NCBI GenBank assembly: GCA_008360955.1
Contig: LUCM01002377.1
Coordinates: forward strand, 154,842 to 218,841
Direction: 5' to 3'
Origin: Fasciolopsis buskii
Taxonomy: Eukaryota; Platyhelminthes; Trematoda; Plagiorchiida; Fasciolidae
DNA: 64,000 nucleotides
The position numbers were made by a program, and so were the translations under genes. Shown here piece by piece: positions 44,641-56,940 of the stretch. Below the pieces are notes generated by a model that saw only the letters and a list, made by a program, of their open reading frames with translations, did not search any database and was not told where the DNA came from. Every line of letters starts with the position of its first letter. The first letter of the stretch is position 1.

Positions 44641-47600
44641 TGTTAGCAGTGGACTGGTAGCCATTTCCTGATTAGGAGCATCGGAATTGCTTATGTTTGC
44701 CGCAGAACTCCATCGGGATTCGGGACCTGTGCAAAAGTGAACGGGAGTTAATTAAGATAAACGATGAACCCTGTTAACCGGTTTGGGCTCCAGGTAAACG
44801 ACATTTAGACAGGTTAGGTGAAAGTTTATTTGGAAAAGATAAAATCAGGCTGCACATCGGTAGGAGATTTGGCATTAGAGGGACAGTCAATGCCGCAAAT
44901 CTAGAGTCAAAAGCTCAAAATATTACTTAGTGAGGTGAGCAACTGGTGACTAATTCACTAGGATACGTAAGCACTGATGAAAAACTAGGCCTCTACAAGA
45001 CGGAACTTAACGTAAGCTAGCCGACCAAAAATGCTACACAAGCGTAAGGGCGGCAAGAACCGGATGAACTACAGTGACAATATAAAAATAAGGTAAAGCA
45101 GAAACAGCTACATTTAACGCTACTTTTGAATACTAGGTTAATATTGGGGAGCGTGGATGCATTTGAATGGAGAAGGAACGGGCAAGCGTCTAGGTAAATC
45201 TATTGGCAAAAACTGATAAGGGAACCAACACTGTTCGTCTTTTGTTGTATGAAAGAGAATGATGCAAAATATGGACAAAACTGGTGGTGAGACGGACTTA
45301 ACTTTGGTGGGGCAAATGTGGATGACCAACTGCATCAGATAATTTTTCGAAAAGCGTTGCCATTTTGCTGGCGGGGTCAAGAAAGTTTACGCAGTTAACG
45401 TAGCAGTTTCGAAAGGCAGGCGCGGGTGCAGAACAGTGCCAGTGGCTATCACTGGTTCTATCTTTATTTGGCGGTCAAGTCTTATTGGCTTCAACCTCTA
45501 GGTTATTAATCTCAGTTATTCTTTTTTAGTTGGATATAAGCGGTAAGCAAAAGAAACAAAGGCTTAACTGACAATTAGATTCTTTAGGCTTCAAATTTTG
45601 CCTTCTGAGAGTGTGAACTACATTCGGCGGCTTTTCAGACAATTATCCTCTAAGAAAAACTTCATGGGTAATCCTAATACGCGTTTTGGGTTCGTGGGGT
45701 TGGTGTAGGATGGGATAACATTAGAATTAACATGAGGTGTTGGCAATGCCTCAGAACTAGAACTCGAAGCGATTTGCCTTAAAAATATCTGATGGTCGTG
45801 GTTAAGGTTGTGTAGCATTTTGCAACTGATCTGGATAAATTAACCAATCAGTAGGCTATTTTGTAAAATAAATAAACTATCCTTGTTAATACGCCTAAGT
45901 ATTGCTCTGAAAAAGAAGGGTTTGTCGAAGGATGTTTGACGACTTGGAATGATTTCCGTTTGCAATGAACCACCAATGAGTGGAACAAAGCCAATTTAGG
46001 CACAGACAATTCTGATACCGTTCCCAAAGTTATGGAAATAAACCAGAGCATTTTTCTTTAAGAAATGGCAGTTAAAGTAGAAGAACACGTTTTTATAACT
46101 AAGAATCAGTAGCCAACAATAGGCCCTGTGGCAACGCAACCAATTCATCTTTGGAGGCAATCAAGAGGTAAAATAATGCAAATGAACACGGATGGGGCAT
46201 ATAGCAGCGAGAAAGAAAAACGCCATAGTATTGTCACTTGAATTGGTTTACTGGCACAGTCCAACTCAATCGGACTTTGTTGTTATAGCGAATAAGTATG
46301 GCGTGGGTGGCTACTGCACGGCAAATCCGCAAACTAGATTTAGCGAGTGGACTTGCCTGTGCCCGCATCACGGAGCTGTCTCAAGAAAAGGGGTCTCAAG
46401 ACCTACAGCTGATGGATGGAATTCACGACTATAGTGCGGGGTGTATTTACGGATGAGCACATTTTTAAATATTATTGCATATTTCTGAATTTCACTGTTC
46501 TGCGTCCTCAGTGAATAGAGCAGCGTGACTTTCGAAGTGATGCGCTGCTTATGAAGGAGGTCTCGCCGGCTTGAATAGTAATGTTGATGCATAACCGGAA
46601 GGACAAGGTTAGTTTCGTCTTTTTAGTACCCTTGAAGTTTTATTTCTCCGTTGAAGAAATTCTACGACAGTATAATTGAGGATGTAACCATCAAGTTAAA
46701 CAGCGATTAGAGTCCAATTTGCTTGCGATGCTCATTGACTATCATGGAGCAATTCGTTTTTTGCAATTCTTCCAAATGATATTAGCACTAGTTAAAACCT
46801 GGCATTCAAGGGGTAGGAAATCTAGTGCCGGGGACGGCTAAGTCAGGGAGATTGGTGCCTGGCCATAGATGAAGGTAGCACAACGCATTTCGGGAATACT
46901 TGCAGCTGTCTTCCTACACTTTTTGCCGGTTTGAAATGCTGTAGAAAAAGAAACCGCAATCCCATAGACCGCCGGAAGATGGAAGACCCAAGACGCATTC
47001 TTCAGTGACGAATACCATCATCCATGCTAAGATAAATTTGGTGTTTGACCGGTTCCAAGCCTCAATAGCCGCTGAAGGTTCTGCATGCACGCAGTACGTG
47101 AGCGAGGTATAGTTGCCGCAAAATGATGTGTGTGGAATTTGCAATGTTAAAGAGACGTTGCGGCAAGACAATCTTACAACGGGTGGAGTGAGATAGAAAA
47201 CAGGTATTTAAATTTTGGGTTGCCTTCTTTGCCTTAGGCAGTAAAAGGCATCAGTTACTTTAAGGAGCAAGAACAAGATCTTTTCACTGGATGCTTAAGT
47301 AAACAAACCTCTCCCTCGTTATCCATAATGATTCTCGTCCTCTTTGTACAAGTTACGTTTCCCATTACACCACGCTCCAAGCTCTCTGTAAAGAAATATC
47401 TGGACAGGCATGGCGCCTGCCCCCAACGTTAGAGAGCGGCAAGTACGAAGTTGAATGCAATCGATTATCCTGCACAGCAGTTCACTGGGACTCCCATTTC
47501 GAGCACAGCTTTAGGTTCTACAAATAATGGCTGCAACCATAAAGCTGTTTGCTGTACGCTACTGCGTAGAGTACCTGTGGTTTCAGGAGGTCACCTGTCG

Positions 47601-48380
47601 GTAGGCGGTTATTCAGGGTACAAGCTCCTTCACCTCAAAGGCACAACGTTTTCCCTGAACATGACACGGTTGTCGTGCTGTCAGTCTTGCCACACAACGC
47701 CTAATGAGATGCTGCAGCGCATTGGAGATATTCACACGGATTTGGTAGTGCTTTGAAACCTGGCATTGTTTTCCTCCAGATGACGAATTAGCGGGTGATA
47801 TTTGTGCTGGCCGTACTGTAATTTGGTTCTGGGGGAAGCAGGAACAAGTGCACCGGTTAAACGGCCGTGGGGCCGTGCAGAGACATTTGATTGAAGAGGA
47901 TGCGAAAATTGGGGAGCAGCCTCTGGACAATCGTGTAAACTGTCGCTGACATGGATATCGTGGTGGATCCAACAAGCCGTTTTACTTGCCTTTTACTGCG
48001 TGCTGCGAATTCCTCCCATTACCTTAATGGGGAGACGAAATGGCTCACCGTGTTGGCACCATTGCCAGTCAGGACCAAAATTTGTAGAATATGCCGACTG
48101 GAGCACACTGTTACGAATAGCACAGAACTGGCACCTTGAGTTTAGTACTGCATACGCTAATTTTGGACAAATTCCCTTTTGAAAACTTTAAGAAGCAGTA
48201 AAACTTCAGTTCCATTGCCTGTAATGTTGCCCTTACTTCAAACTCCCACGATGCAAATTATTTATTCCCCTGCGTGTTACTTGGACATCAGCAATGGTTG
48301 ATTATCGTGGAAAATCATTTCAGCTTCCCAAGTTTCATGCAGGCTGAGGGTCGTGGAGAGGATACTTTGGTTCTCCTGTA
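44641..48380. other. No gene recognised; probably decayed LINE DNA
   Basis: Minus-strand frames of 60-120 codons (45138-45380, 45618-45818, 46914-47171, 47613-47975) have no assigned domain. The base skew and the position between two copies of the same minus-strand LINE family make decayed LINE sequence likely. Confidence 0.4.
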
Positions 48381-48780
48381 GAGACGTTTCATATCTTCAG
48401 ACACCGCAGAGGTGTGCAAAAACGCTTGCATTTGAAACTAATTAACTGGTGTTTTGTTGCGCCTCAGCGACTTCTTACGTCAAAGGCCTGCTGCTGATGT
48501 GCAAGCTCGTCTTTGTCGCTGAAATTAAAAGGTAAATTTGGAGTTGAAATGCTGGCAGTAATATTTAAGGAAATTGATAATTTCTCGACTGGCGAGAGGC
48601 ATGCGCAAGGGAAAATCAAATTTGTACATGGATGATGCAGAAGATACTTGAGTAATGGAAACCAGAATGGATATTGGGTTACACGCTGCTTTGGATTACT
48701 CGGCAAGCACCACCAGTATCTGCAGAGCAATACGCAGTGCACAAGTATGGGAGACAAAATTCAAAACCGGACAAACTTTT
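48381..48780 (-). mobile_element. CR1-like LINE fragment, minus-strand copy 2 (pre-RT linker)
   Basis: Positions 48570-48780 align with 44410-44610 of copy 1 (for example aaatttgtaca, then tggat-actcggcaagc). Positions 48381-48573 align as a direct repeat with 51471-51660 of copy 3 (agacaccgcagag, then aattaactg, gctgctgat/gctgcttat, gctgaaatt/actgaaatt). Together they join the region before the RT fingers in one family. RT catalytic motifs are absent from this fragment. Confidence 0.65.
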
Positions 48781-50339
48781 GGAATATTATACAGGGTTTT
48801 CTGGAACTGTTCATGATCAACGGGCTCCAAGTATTTTCGTGTTTAAGTGCACTAAATGTGTGTTGCTGGCGCAGCACTTAACAGGAGCTCAATGGTGGAT
48901 GGCAATGCATGGCCGGAGGCATTAACGTCAAGAGCGTTACGTGACGGACGGAAAGTTTGGGCTGAGATGGATATCAGTAGGGATGACAGTTGGATGGAAC
49001 TTGGTAAAAAAGAAAGGAAAGTTATGCAAAATGAATAAGGAAGGCATATTTCACAGCAATAAGGGGGCAATAGGAAGCTGAAGAAGACGGTGGAATACCA
49101 TCAAGTCTGATTAACTATCTGGAGGACAAGATTTTATGGAACGTTTTGAAAAGAGTAAAAATGGAACTCTCAGTACCGCTGATTTCAGCCCTTTGCTGCT
49201 GGCAGCAAACTGGACTGAGAGGAGCATTGGAGGAAACATTTAGGTGAGAAGTGAAAGTCTTCGAATATGGCAGTCAAGGATATTCCCTAAGCTGACATTT
49301 TTCTTGACGCAGTTTTGATCCCAGACTGGAGTACGTTTCGGAGATTTGGAGAAACGCAAGGGGCATTCCAGCATCCGTAGTAACAGTTTTTAACCAGCCA
49401 CAAATATCTACCTAATTAGGAGTATCCAGGGGTATCAACCACTTGATTTGGTTGAAACGGCTCAGTAATCGAGAGTCAGGTCTCAATAGCGGCGTCCTAG
49501 CGAGAGAAAGAGGCTAGCAGATCCGCAGTTGCCTTTTAGGTGGGCCTAACTGGTAACAGCGCTTATAGCCTGGGTGCAGGTTCTGAAACCTAAGGGGAAA
49601 CGTGGTTCAACTTGAGTACCAGCTTAGGGTTTTGGTGATTAATAAACGGTAGAGAAATAGAGGCATCATCCAACCCAAGATTGGTCGTGTGAATGAAAAG
49701 TTAAAAGGAAAAAGAAAATTTCAGGGTAAGAAATAGGATTTCTGACAGAGGATGGGGAGTTAAGGTTAATTGGCCTTAAGCCAAGTGTTGCAAGGTTTAT
49801 TGGTGATACATCAAACTGGTGTCTTGGATATTATTAACGAATTTTTGTGGTTGGGTGGCCAGGGTAGTACTTGAATGAGGTTGCCATTTTGATGCAAAGT
49901 AACTCAACCGCCAGTAGTTTGCAACTACCCCGGAGTACCAAGTTGATTTTTTACTTGCTGTCATGGTCAGCATATTCTGCACTGCTGACTAATACAGAGA
50001 AAAAGGACTGTAAATGGAGATTTATGGAGGCTGATATGTTGAGGATAGGAGAAAACGTTGGACCACGGCATAGCTGAGACTCTTTCTATGGATTTATTTG
50101 GTTTTCCTAATGGAGCTGCAGCATCGATGTTATAAAGACTAATTCATTCGCGTCATTAGTCCTTACAAGGAAACTGGTATAAGGTGGCATATATTTGGGA
50201 ACCTAATCTGAGTTGCGCTAGAAGTCTAAGTGGCCTTCGAAAGCTTGGTCCAGACTGACACTGGTCCCAGTTAAGCTGTAAATGGAGGATACATTGAGAA
50301 ATTTGGAAAATGAAATCTTGAAATGTGTTACACTTTAAT
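48781..50339. other. No gene recognised
   Basis: Short frames only (for example 48852-49070 minus). Probably decayed LINE sequence between copies 2 and 3, judged from strand composition. Confidence 0.4.
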
Positions 50340-51670
50340 AGGACCGGACACGGTCCGTTAATCTATTCCGCAGGGTAGAGTAAGCAACTGTGAAGAACTC
50401 GGATTCAAAAGACACTTTGGAAGGTGGTATTCCATTGAAAAAAACGTCGATACCTGGGGGGCAAGAGTGCTCATTAGCAGATCAAGCAGGATTTCCAGCC
50501 GTATGTGCGGAAGAGTTTAACAGTGAGGTCTTCAGTCTGGTTTGCGTTTATGGTTTGACAAACAGCTTGCCCGTGGAAGTTGAGTTAACAGAAATATTGT
50601 AGGCCTAAATTTTTAGCACGCCGAGTGTTTAGTATAAGGAGAATGTTTATAAAGAGCCTATCCGAGGAAACGCGGCACTTATAGTCAAGAACAGCGTATG
50701 TAGTGGCAGAGAATTGCATCAACTTTTGCCAACACTACTCATCTGATGAGTTTAAATTCTCCATTGTACTGACTATGATTTGGGGTGTAGATGATGACTG
50801 GAAGGAATAGACCATCTTGATGTCGTCGGCGAATAAGAATGGTGCGCCGTGGCATGTTTCCCGGAAGATATCGTTTGTGTAGAGCAGAAATAGTAAGGGG
50901 CCGAGGACACTACTTTTATCACACCGCTTGGGATTGGCTGGAGTTGTAATAGGGTAACGTTAATACTGACAACATGGTCGCGATGAGAAAGGTGAGAGGC
51001 TAACTAAGAGTATAGCGCATCTGCTAAGCCATAGGGTTTGATTTTTATAACAATCGATCATTGGGCACACGACTGTACGCCTTCGTCATATCATGGATGA
51101 TCGTTATAAAGGCCTTTTTCTTGTCAACAAGAAATACCTCAGGTCAGATGGAGGCAGTAGACAAGTTCAACAAAAGAAGTGCAATATCGGGTTTGTCGAA
51201 TCGGAATACGGCAGGGGGAAGACTGTCTGACTTAGGTCGGTGAGATGGTTTGGCGGCCAAGAGAGGTGGAAAAAATGTTGGATCTCTTAGCTTAGGGAGG
51301 GTGAGTAAATTGGTGGCGATGTCGGTAATGAGGGTGGAGGGGACGTGCGAGGTAAGTGCCTCAGCAACTTCTTTCGGATTATCGAACTGCGGTCTGTTGT
51401 GTATGATGTACACATGGGTACTAGATTTATTGCGATTAGTGCGGGGGAGCAGAAATGCTTTGCTCCCCGTGAATGGACGTTTTATCTCTTTAGACACCGC
51501 AGAGATGTACCAAAAAATTTCCCTTTGAAAACAATTAACTGACTTTTTGTTTCACCTCGGCAATTCCCCAAGTTAAAGCCTTGCTGCTTATCTGCAACTA
51601 CATATTTGTCACTGAAATTGAAAGATAAATTTTAAGTTAAAATACGGACGATAATATTTCCTATTATACA
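50340..51670 (-). mobile_element. CR1-like LINE, minus-strand copy 3 (RT with finger deletion)
   Basis: Minus-strand reading: linker from 51660, then the 117-codon frame 51497-51144 (NPKEVAEALTSH, as in the xxAEALAxxF region before RT). Next is TIIHDMTKAYSRVPNDRLL at about 51115-51060 (block A, YLDMTKAFDRVPHxxLL, with the catalytic Asp kept), then SVLGPLLFLLYTNDIF and FLFADDIKMV at about 50920-50820 (blocks B and C, both well kept). After these come LGLQYFC-stop-LNFHGQ and a decayed thumb to about 50340. The RT fingers normally between AEAL and block A are largely missing, suggesting an internal deletion of a few hundred bp. The direct repeat with 48381-48573 lies at its 5' side. Confidence 0.85.
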
Positions 51671-52948
51671 ATGTATGTTAAACATGGAGTGCGGGAAGTT
51701 AGCAGCGGTTTGTGCTGAATAAGTTAGACCGAATAGCCTGAAATGGTTGCAAGCGTAGGCACCCTACTTTGGTTTGCCTCGTTCCGAGATAAAGCTGCGC
51801 GTGGATTTTACGGACCGTATTTAAACAATTATTATCACACCATTCTACTGAATTTCGCTTTCAGTGGCAACCACTGGTACATCGCACGTCCTACCTGGAT
51901 TGTGTTTTAACCTGCAGGGCATTTCAGCAGCCGCATTTCCTTGTATGTTCCTTTTTCAGCGCCACTGTCGATCAATTTGATCATGAACGAGATCATGCCC
52001 GGCGCATTAGAATGCCTCCAGGACAATGGGGCCGAATAGGAAAGCAGAGGAAAGCCGTGTGCCTAGATTACGTGGATGTGGTATGCACCCTGTAGTGGCT
52101 GTTACTCCGCTTTGCTTATGCTAAGAACATCTGAAAAGTTGATTACACGGAGCCAAAATTGGATATTTGAGGAAGAGGAACCAAAGTTTTTGAACCTTCT
52201 GGCTTGCCTGGGCAGCGGCGTGTTCAACAACGGTGGTAGGGTTATCTAGGTTAACACGTCCATATTCAAGTTTTTCTGTCACCATTTTGAACGCACCATC
52301 GCCAGAATTGGATGAAACTACCGAGATGGCAGTTTGAAGATCAGGAATCCAATATGGGGTCCAGGTTTTGGGAGCACTTGCCATCGCGCATCGTAAACCG
52401 GAAACACATCTACCATAGAGTGTCCTATTTTCCTTTCCTCAAACAGAGTAGAAGAAGACCTGTAAAGTTTAGCTGATGAATCAGCAACGTGTCAGCACAA
52501 CATGTACGGAAAACTTAGGCATTGTATTTTAGAGTTAGACTGTATTTCGTTTGCTGCATGTTACAACATTTTTTCCCACCCCAAATTTGCAGGCACCTTC
52601 CTCTTCCCAATGGATATCGAAACTTTTCTAGACCATTGAAGTTAAGGATAACAATCCAAATAAACTGGGAGGACTGTGTGACGAACTTAGTCAAGTCCAC
52701 TAAATCGGACGATAAGTGGGACGAAAGCAGGTGAACCAAAACTCGCAAGAGGCGCTTGAAAAAGCGATCGATTGAATACCCACCAAAACAAGCGGATTTC
52801 ACTAAAATGAATTAAAGAATTGATTCCCTTCCATCAAGCATGAAATTTCATTAGAAGCGGAAACATGTTTACTAATATTTTCTACGTACTGGTTTCGGAG
52901 TTTCGAAGGATAGTCAAATGGTAATGGATAATTGGGAGGGATAGATAT
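51671..52948 (-). mobile_element. Probable upstream part of LINE copy 3
   Basis: The minus-strand frame 52384-52121 reads KTWTPYWIPDL near its start, resembling the W-x-x-x-YW-x-x-x-L motif found between the endonuclease and RT of CR1 and RTE LINEs. The rest of the frame is unassigned. The other short frames show nothing. The interval ends at the Gypsy 5' LTR. Confidence 0.35.
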
Positions 52949-53237
52949 TGTTGCGGAACATGGATTTATTCCTCCAGACAGCATGTTTAACCAAACGTGG
53001 ACCGCCAAGCGCGGTTGCTATTTGCGAATTGCTTATGTACGCTTCGCTGACAAGCTCCTGTTAAAATGCGCTCAACTTACCACCGCTTCCAACTGAGTTT
53101 TCATTTTACCGGTCAAATTTCAAGGTTGCCAGTATTGTAATTGTACCCAGCTAAGTAATCGTGACGCATAAGTGATCACAAAGGTTAAGGACAAGCAAAC
53201 CCAATGCGAGATTCGCGTTAGAACAATCGGTTCTACA
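52949..53237 (+). mobile_element. 5' LTR of the CsRn1-like Gypsy element
   Basis: A 289-bp block starts TGTTGCGGAACATGG and ends TTCTACA. It is defined by alignment with the minus-strand LTRs at 36263-36545 and 60628-60918, which share the same ends, and by the primer binding site that follows 3 bp later. Its first ~48 bp recur at 57958 as a partial 3' LTR. Confidence 0.85.
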
Positions 53238-53240
53238 AAC

Positions 53241-53259
53241 TGGTGAGCCGGACATGATT
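53241..53259 (+). other. Primer binding site, tRNA-Trp type
   Basis: tggtgagccggacatgatt matches the 3' end of animal tRNA-Trp (complement TGGTGACCCCGACGTGATT, as recalled) at 16 of 19 positions. tRNA-Trp priming is a known trait of the CsRn1 clade. It starts 3 bp after the LTR end. Confidence 0.75.
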
Positions 53260-53496
53260 ATCTGGTTACGTGAGTCTCTATTCCTTTTTGCTGACGCACT
53301 GTTTGCCTCTTTTAACGGTTAACATCACTTTTTTAATGTTTGCGAGTAGCTTTTTTGTGTTGATTCTTGCTGGTTGCGTTTTTCTATCGGCATATTTCGG
53401 CAAGCTTTGTCTACGCTGCTTCTTTAGCCTTCCACGGAGCGACGAACCTCGCCAGACCCAACAGTAGGTTTGATAACTGTGCACGTACCGTCGGTC

Positions 53497-54180
53497 ATGT
53501 CGTCCAACCCCGAACTCTGGTTTACTTTATGTGAATTGGAGTTCAAGAATAACAGAACAACTAGCGACGCCAGACATTTCAGATTGGTGGATGGCCGTCT
53601 TCCCCCAGGTGCAACCCTTCAGTTCACTGACATCAACGTATCTTCTCGTAGAACGACGCGTTGAAAGAGGTGGTTATATATCGGACTGCCCCTACAGAAA
53701 AGCAACGCAACCGACAACTACTTCAAGAGCTACAGCTGGGAAATAAGAAGCCCTAAGAACTACTGCGGGAAATTGGGCATCTTTGAGGCGCCGATGCTAA
53801 GGGAGCTGTGGCGTCAACATTCCCCACCACATCTAACTCCCTTGCTTCTTGCAGCTCGCAAATATTTACTAAAAGAAACAGCCAAACTCACCGGCGACAT
53901 TATGTCGCGCTATAGTTTCGTTGTCTCAACACCGGAAACCTTCTTGTCCCATGGAGCTGCACCTTCATCTATGCGAGATGAATCAACAACTATTCCGACG
54001 AAGGTCGATGCATCGCTGCAGCGGCTAACAGTCGATAGAGATCAGCAACAAGAGCGGTTCAGCCGGCGTCGCGGCAGGCACGACCCTTCCTGCCATCTGC
54101 GAAAGGTTACTGTAAGTACCACAATTACTTTGGAAGCTTAGAAACCGGTGTGAACCCGGTTGCACATTTCCGGGCGAGAA
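53497..54180 (+). mobile_element. Gypsy gag remnant with partial zinc knuckle
   Basis: The frame opens with Met-Ser-Ser-Asn-PELWFTLCELEF, the capsid start typical of fluke CsRn1-type gag (PELWFxxxExxF). It then breaks by frameshift and resumes at 53773 (LRELWRQHSPP). Near 54107-54165 another frame reads YCKYHNYFGS, then NPVAHF. This fits the C-x2-H half of the unusual CHCC knuckle of CsRn1 elements, with the two later Cys lost. Several frame changes make it inactive. Confidence 0.7.
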
Positions 54181-54560
54181 AAAGGGAAACTAAGTTCCCG
54201 GTTTGTGGTCGCGGCACATGACACCGAGCTTGCTAATAATTTTTGCCACCTTAACGTCAAAGACTTGAAGACTAACAAACTGTTCCCGGTGGATAGAGGT
54301 GCCGAGGTCAGCTTAATCCCCCGAGACTCGAGCGGCTTGATCGCTGCACAGGCAGAGACGCTACGAGCTACGAACGGCACCGGCATTCTCACGCACGCAC
54401 ATCGGTCTGAACTGTAAACTTCGTTGCGTGTTCGTCGTCGCCGACGTCCCAAACCCCATTATTGTCATAGATTTCCTTCAGCACTTCGACCTACTATTCG
54501 ACGCTGGGCACAGAAAAATATCAGATCGTTAAACGTCGCGGACCGTGACCGGATTTTACG
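54181..54560 (+). mobile_element. Gypsy aspartic protease remnant
   Basis: The frame 54160-54417 reads FPVDRGAEVSLIP near 54283-54320. The retropepsin active site is normally FLVDTGAxVSxIP, so the Asp is kept but the Thr is replaced by Arg. Downstream after a stop, VVADVPNPIIVIDFLQHFDL (about 54440-54500) matches the IIGxDFLxxxxL flap-to-C-terminal region. It lies between gag and RT, as in all Gypsy elements. Confidence 0.75.
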
Positions 54561-54714
54561 CTGTTGTCAGCCAAATTACGCCACAGTATGCTAAACCGTC
54601 AGCCCAACAGCCATACAACAGGCTACGTCTCGACTAATCGGGCATACTGCGACACGCCGGTCCAAATTTTTCCGTCAGTATTAAGATAACCCATCATATA
54701 TAGACCTCAGGATC

Positions 54715-55375
54715 CCAAATTTTAGTCGGCTTCGTCGCCTAGCTCCAGACGAATTCCGCCTTGCCAAGTTGGAATACGACCACATGTTGGAACTGGGCAC
54801 CATCCTACTTTCCGTTAGTGCTTGGGCCTTCACGCTTCACGTGGTTTCCCAGAATATTGGTGACTATCGACCATGTGGGGACCACAGGGCAACTAACAGT
54901 GCCATCGTTCCCGATAGGTACCCAATCCCCCACACACAGGACCCCATTTTGTTGCTGTCCGGTTGCAAGATTCTCAGCCGCATAGATTTAATTCGAGCAT
55001 AAAATCAACTCCCCGTGAAAAGGACAAGCCAAAAACGGCGGTGATAACACCCTTCGGGCTCAGCTATGTCGCTCAAACATTCCAAATTTTTATGCACGAG
55101 GTCACATGCGGTTTAGAGAATATTTATGTGTACCTAGACAATATCCTAGTAGCTAGCTACTCGTAGGAGCACCACTCCGCTCACTTGTGCGCCTGTTTGA
55201 CCGCCTCAGCAAACATGGCGCAATGATTACCGCTTCAAAACGCGAGCTTGGAATACCCAGCATCACATTCCAAGGGCATATCGTTTTGTCTTCGGGTATA
55301 AATCCCTTGTCAGATAAGGTAACCGCTACTCAGGACTGCCCAGAGCCTCGTTCGTATTGGCAGATACGGTAATTT
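54715..55375 (+). mobile_element. Gypsy reverse transcriptase remnant
   Basis: RLRRLAPDEFRLAKLEYDHM at about 54724-54783 is the pre-RT linker. NIGDYRPCGDHRATNSAIVP, then DRYPIPH covers 54860-54935 (for xxxxRPCGDYRxLNxxTxPDRYPxPH). CKILSRIDLIRA, then a stop, stands at block A. TPFGLSYVAQTFQIFMHEV is block B, and YVYLDNILVAS near 55125 is block C, with YLDD changed to YLDN, which by itself would abolish catalysis. LSKHGAMITASKRELG and FQGHIV follow. There are frameshifts and stops throughout. Confidence 0.85.
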
Positions 55376-55379
55376 GTCG

Positions 55380-56035
55380 AACTAGTTAACTTCTCTCGGC
55401 GTTTTATTCCTAATAAAGCACAAGCAACTACCCCCTTTACAGATCTGTTACGAGGAGCTAAGTGCAAGTTCGCATTCTCCAAGACTGCGAAACAGGTGTT
55501 CAATTCCATTAAGGATGGTATCACCAAAATTGTGCTACTCGGATGTCTCGACCCGGTGGCACCCATATCTCTGATAACCGACGCCTCAAACACTGCTGTC
55601 GGAGCTACACTTCAGCAGTACATAAACGGTTCTTGGAGGCCTTTAGCATTCGTGTCAAAGCGGCCACAACCGGAAAAGTCTAGATATACAACGTTCGGCA
55701 GGGAGTGCTGTCTGCCTAGCTGTCCGACACTTCAGGCACGCATTATAAGTTTGCCCATTGAAGAAGTTCACAGACCACAAACCGCTGGTATACGCGCTGC
55801 ATTTAGCCTCCGACCGGTACTCGCCACCTGAGATTCGTTACTTTGACTTTGTTTCGCAGTTCACTGTGGACATGCGACATGTCTCTGGGGCAGTTAACGC
55901 CGCCGCTGATGCACTTTCTCGTATACACCAGCTTCGGTTGTCCCAACACCGAGCATCGACCTCGACGCGATTGCGCAGTCCCAAGCGAAGACTCCTGATG
56001 TCGGTAAAACTCCACGAGACAGCTAATTAAACTTA
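55380..56035 (+). mobile_element. Gypsy RNase H remnant
   Basis: FVELVNFSRRFIPNKAQATT leads in from 55375. The frame 55496-55831 has ISLITDASNTAVGATLQQY, then WRPLAFVSKRPQPEKSRYTT, FGRECC. After a frame change, FTDHKPLVYALH lies at 55763-55798 and VSGAVNAAADALSRIH at 55885-55932. The catalytic DAS, the RE-type Glu and the TDHKP block are visible, but split between frames. Confidence 0.85.
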
Positions 56036-56089
56036 GCGGTCGTATCTGTCACAGTGACGCAGAATACAATTCTTTGCAACGTATCGCAA

Positions 56090-56940
56090 GGTCGTCCAAG
56101 GCCGGTGGTTCCGTCAGCTCACCGTTATACCACAATTCTGGCGTTACACAACCGCACCCAGCAGGGTGTGACTGCATCGGTAAAACTAGTGACAGGGCGC
56201 TTTGTGTGATTCAAAGTTAAACGCCACCTGCGCCAGTGGTCCCGCGCCTGTCTTCACTGTCAGAGGGCGAAAGTCCGTCGGCATACCCAACCTCCTTTGG
56301 CTACTTTCCCTGAATCCGAGACAAGTTTTTGCCACGTAAACGCCGATCTCGTAGGCTCTCTCCATCTCAGCTACTCCTACCTACTCACTCGTGTAGATTG
56401 CTTTACTCGCTGGCTACAGGCCATACCAAGTTCCTGCCCTACGTCAGAAGAGGCTGCGAAGGCTTTGCTATCTGGTTGGACAAGCATATTTGGTTGCCCC
56501 GCTGACCACCAATGAGGCGTTCTCAAATATGCTTAAAACATTTGGGTGCAAGCATATTAGAACCTACCGCCCACCACCAACACCTACCATCCACAGCTAA
56601 CGGTTTGGTGGAAAGACTCCACAGGAAGCTAAAAGCTGCTGCGCTAGTCGAGGTCAACCCGCCTTGGAGCGAAATAATGCCGTTATCTCCTTTGAATCTT
56701 CGCAGCTCTGTCAAGGAAAAAATGAGCACTGCACCAAACGAGCTTGTTTGTTTGCACGCCCCTCCCACCCAAATAGCCAAAGTCCCCATTGAGACGCAAG
56801 TAATTCAACTACGGCTACTACGCAAAACGGCTCGCACAACACATGCAAACACTTCACGCCAATCCTCCGGGAGACCAGCGATCTTCGAACCACATTCTAA
56901 CCGCATTGAGCACTTTGATTCACGTTTTCGTGCATGTTGA
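56090..56940 (+). mobile_element. Gypsy integrase remnant
   Basis: The HHCC zinc domain is visible at about 56120-56285 (LALHNRTQQGVT, then WSRACLHCQRAKVRRH). The core begins near 56320 with HVNADLVGSL (for HxHxDLVGPL), then YLLTRVDCFTRWLQAIP near 56376-56430. The second Asp/Glu region, HHQHLPSTANGLVERLHRKL, lies at 56571-56630 (for YHPQxNGxVERxHRxLK). The frame 56512-56940 continues without recognised motifs. The first core Asp motif and the Glu motif can be seen, but the domain is split by a stop near 56515. Confidence 0.85.

Noticed and set aside
50735..50765. CTGATGAG at about 50742 as a second hammerhead
   Set aside because: It lies inside the decayed LINE RT (minus strand) and lacks stem II and GAAA.
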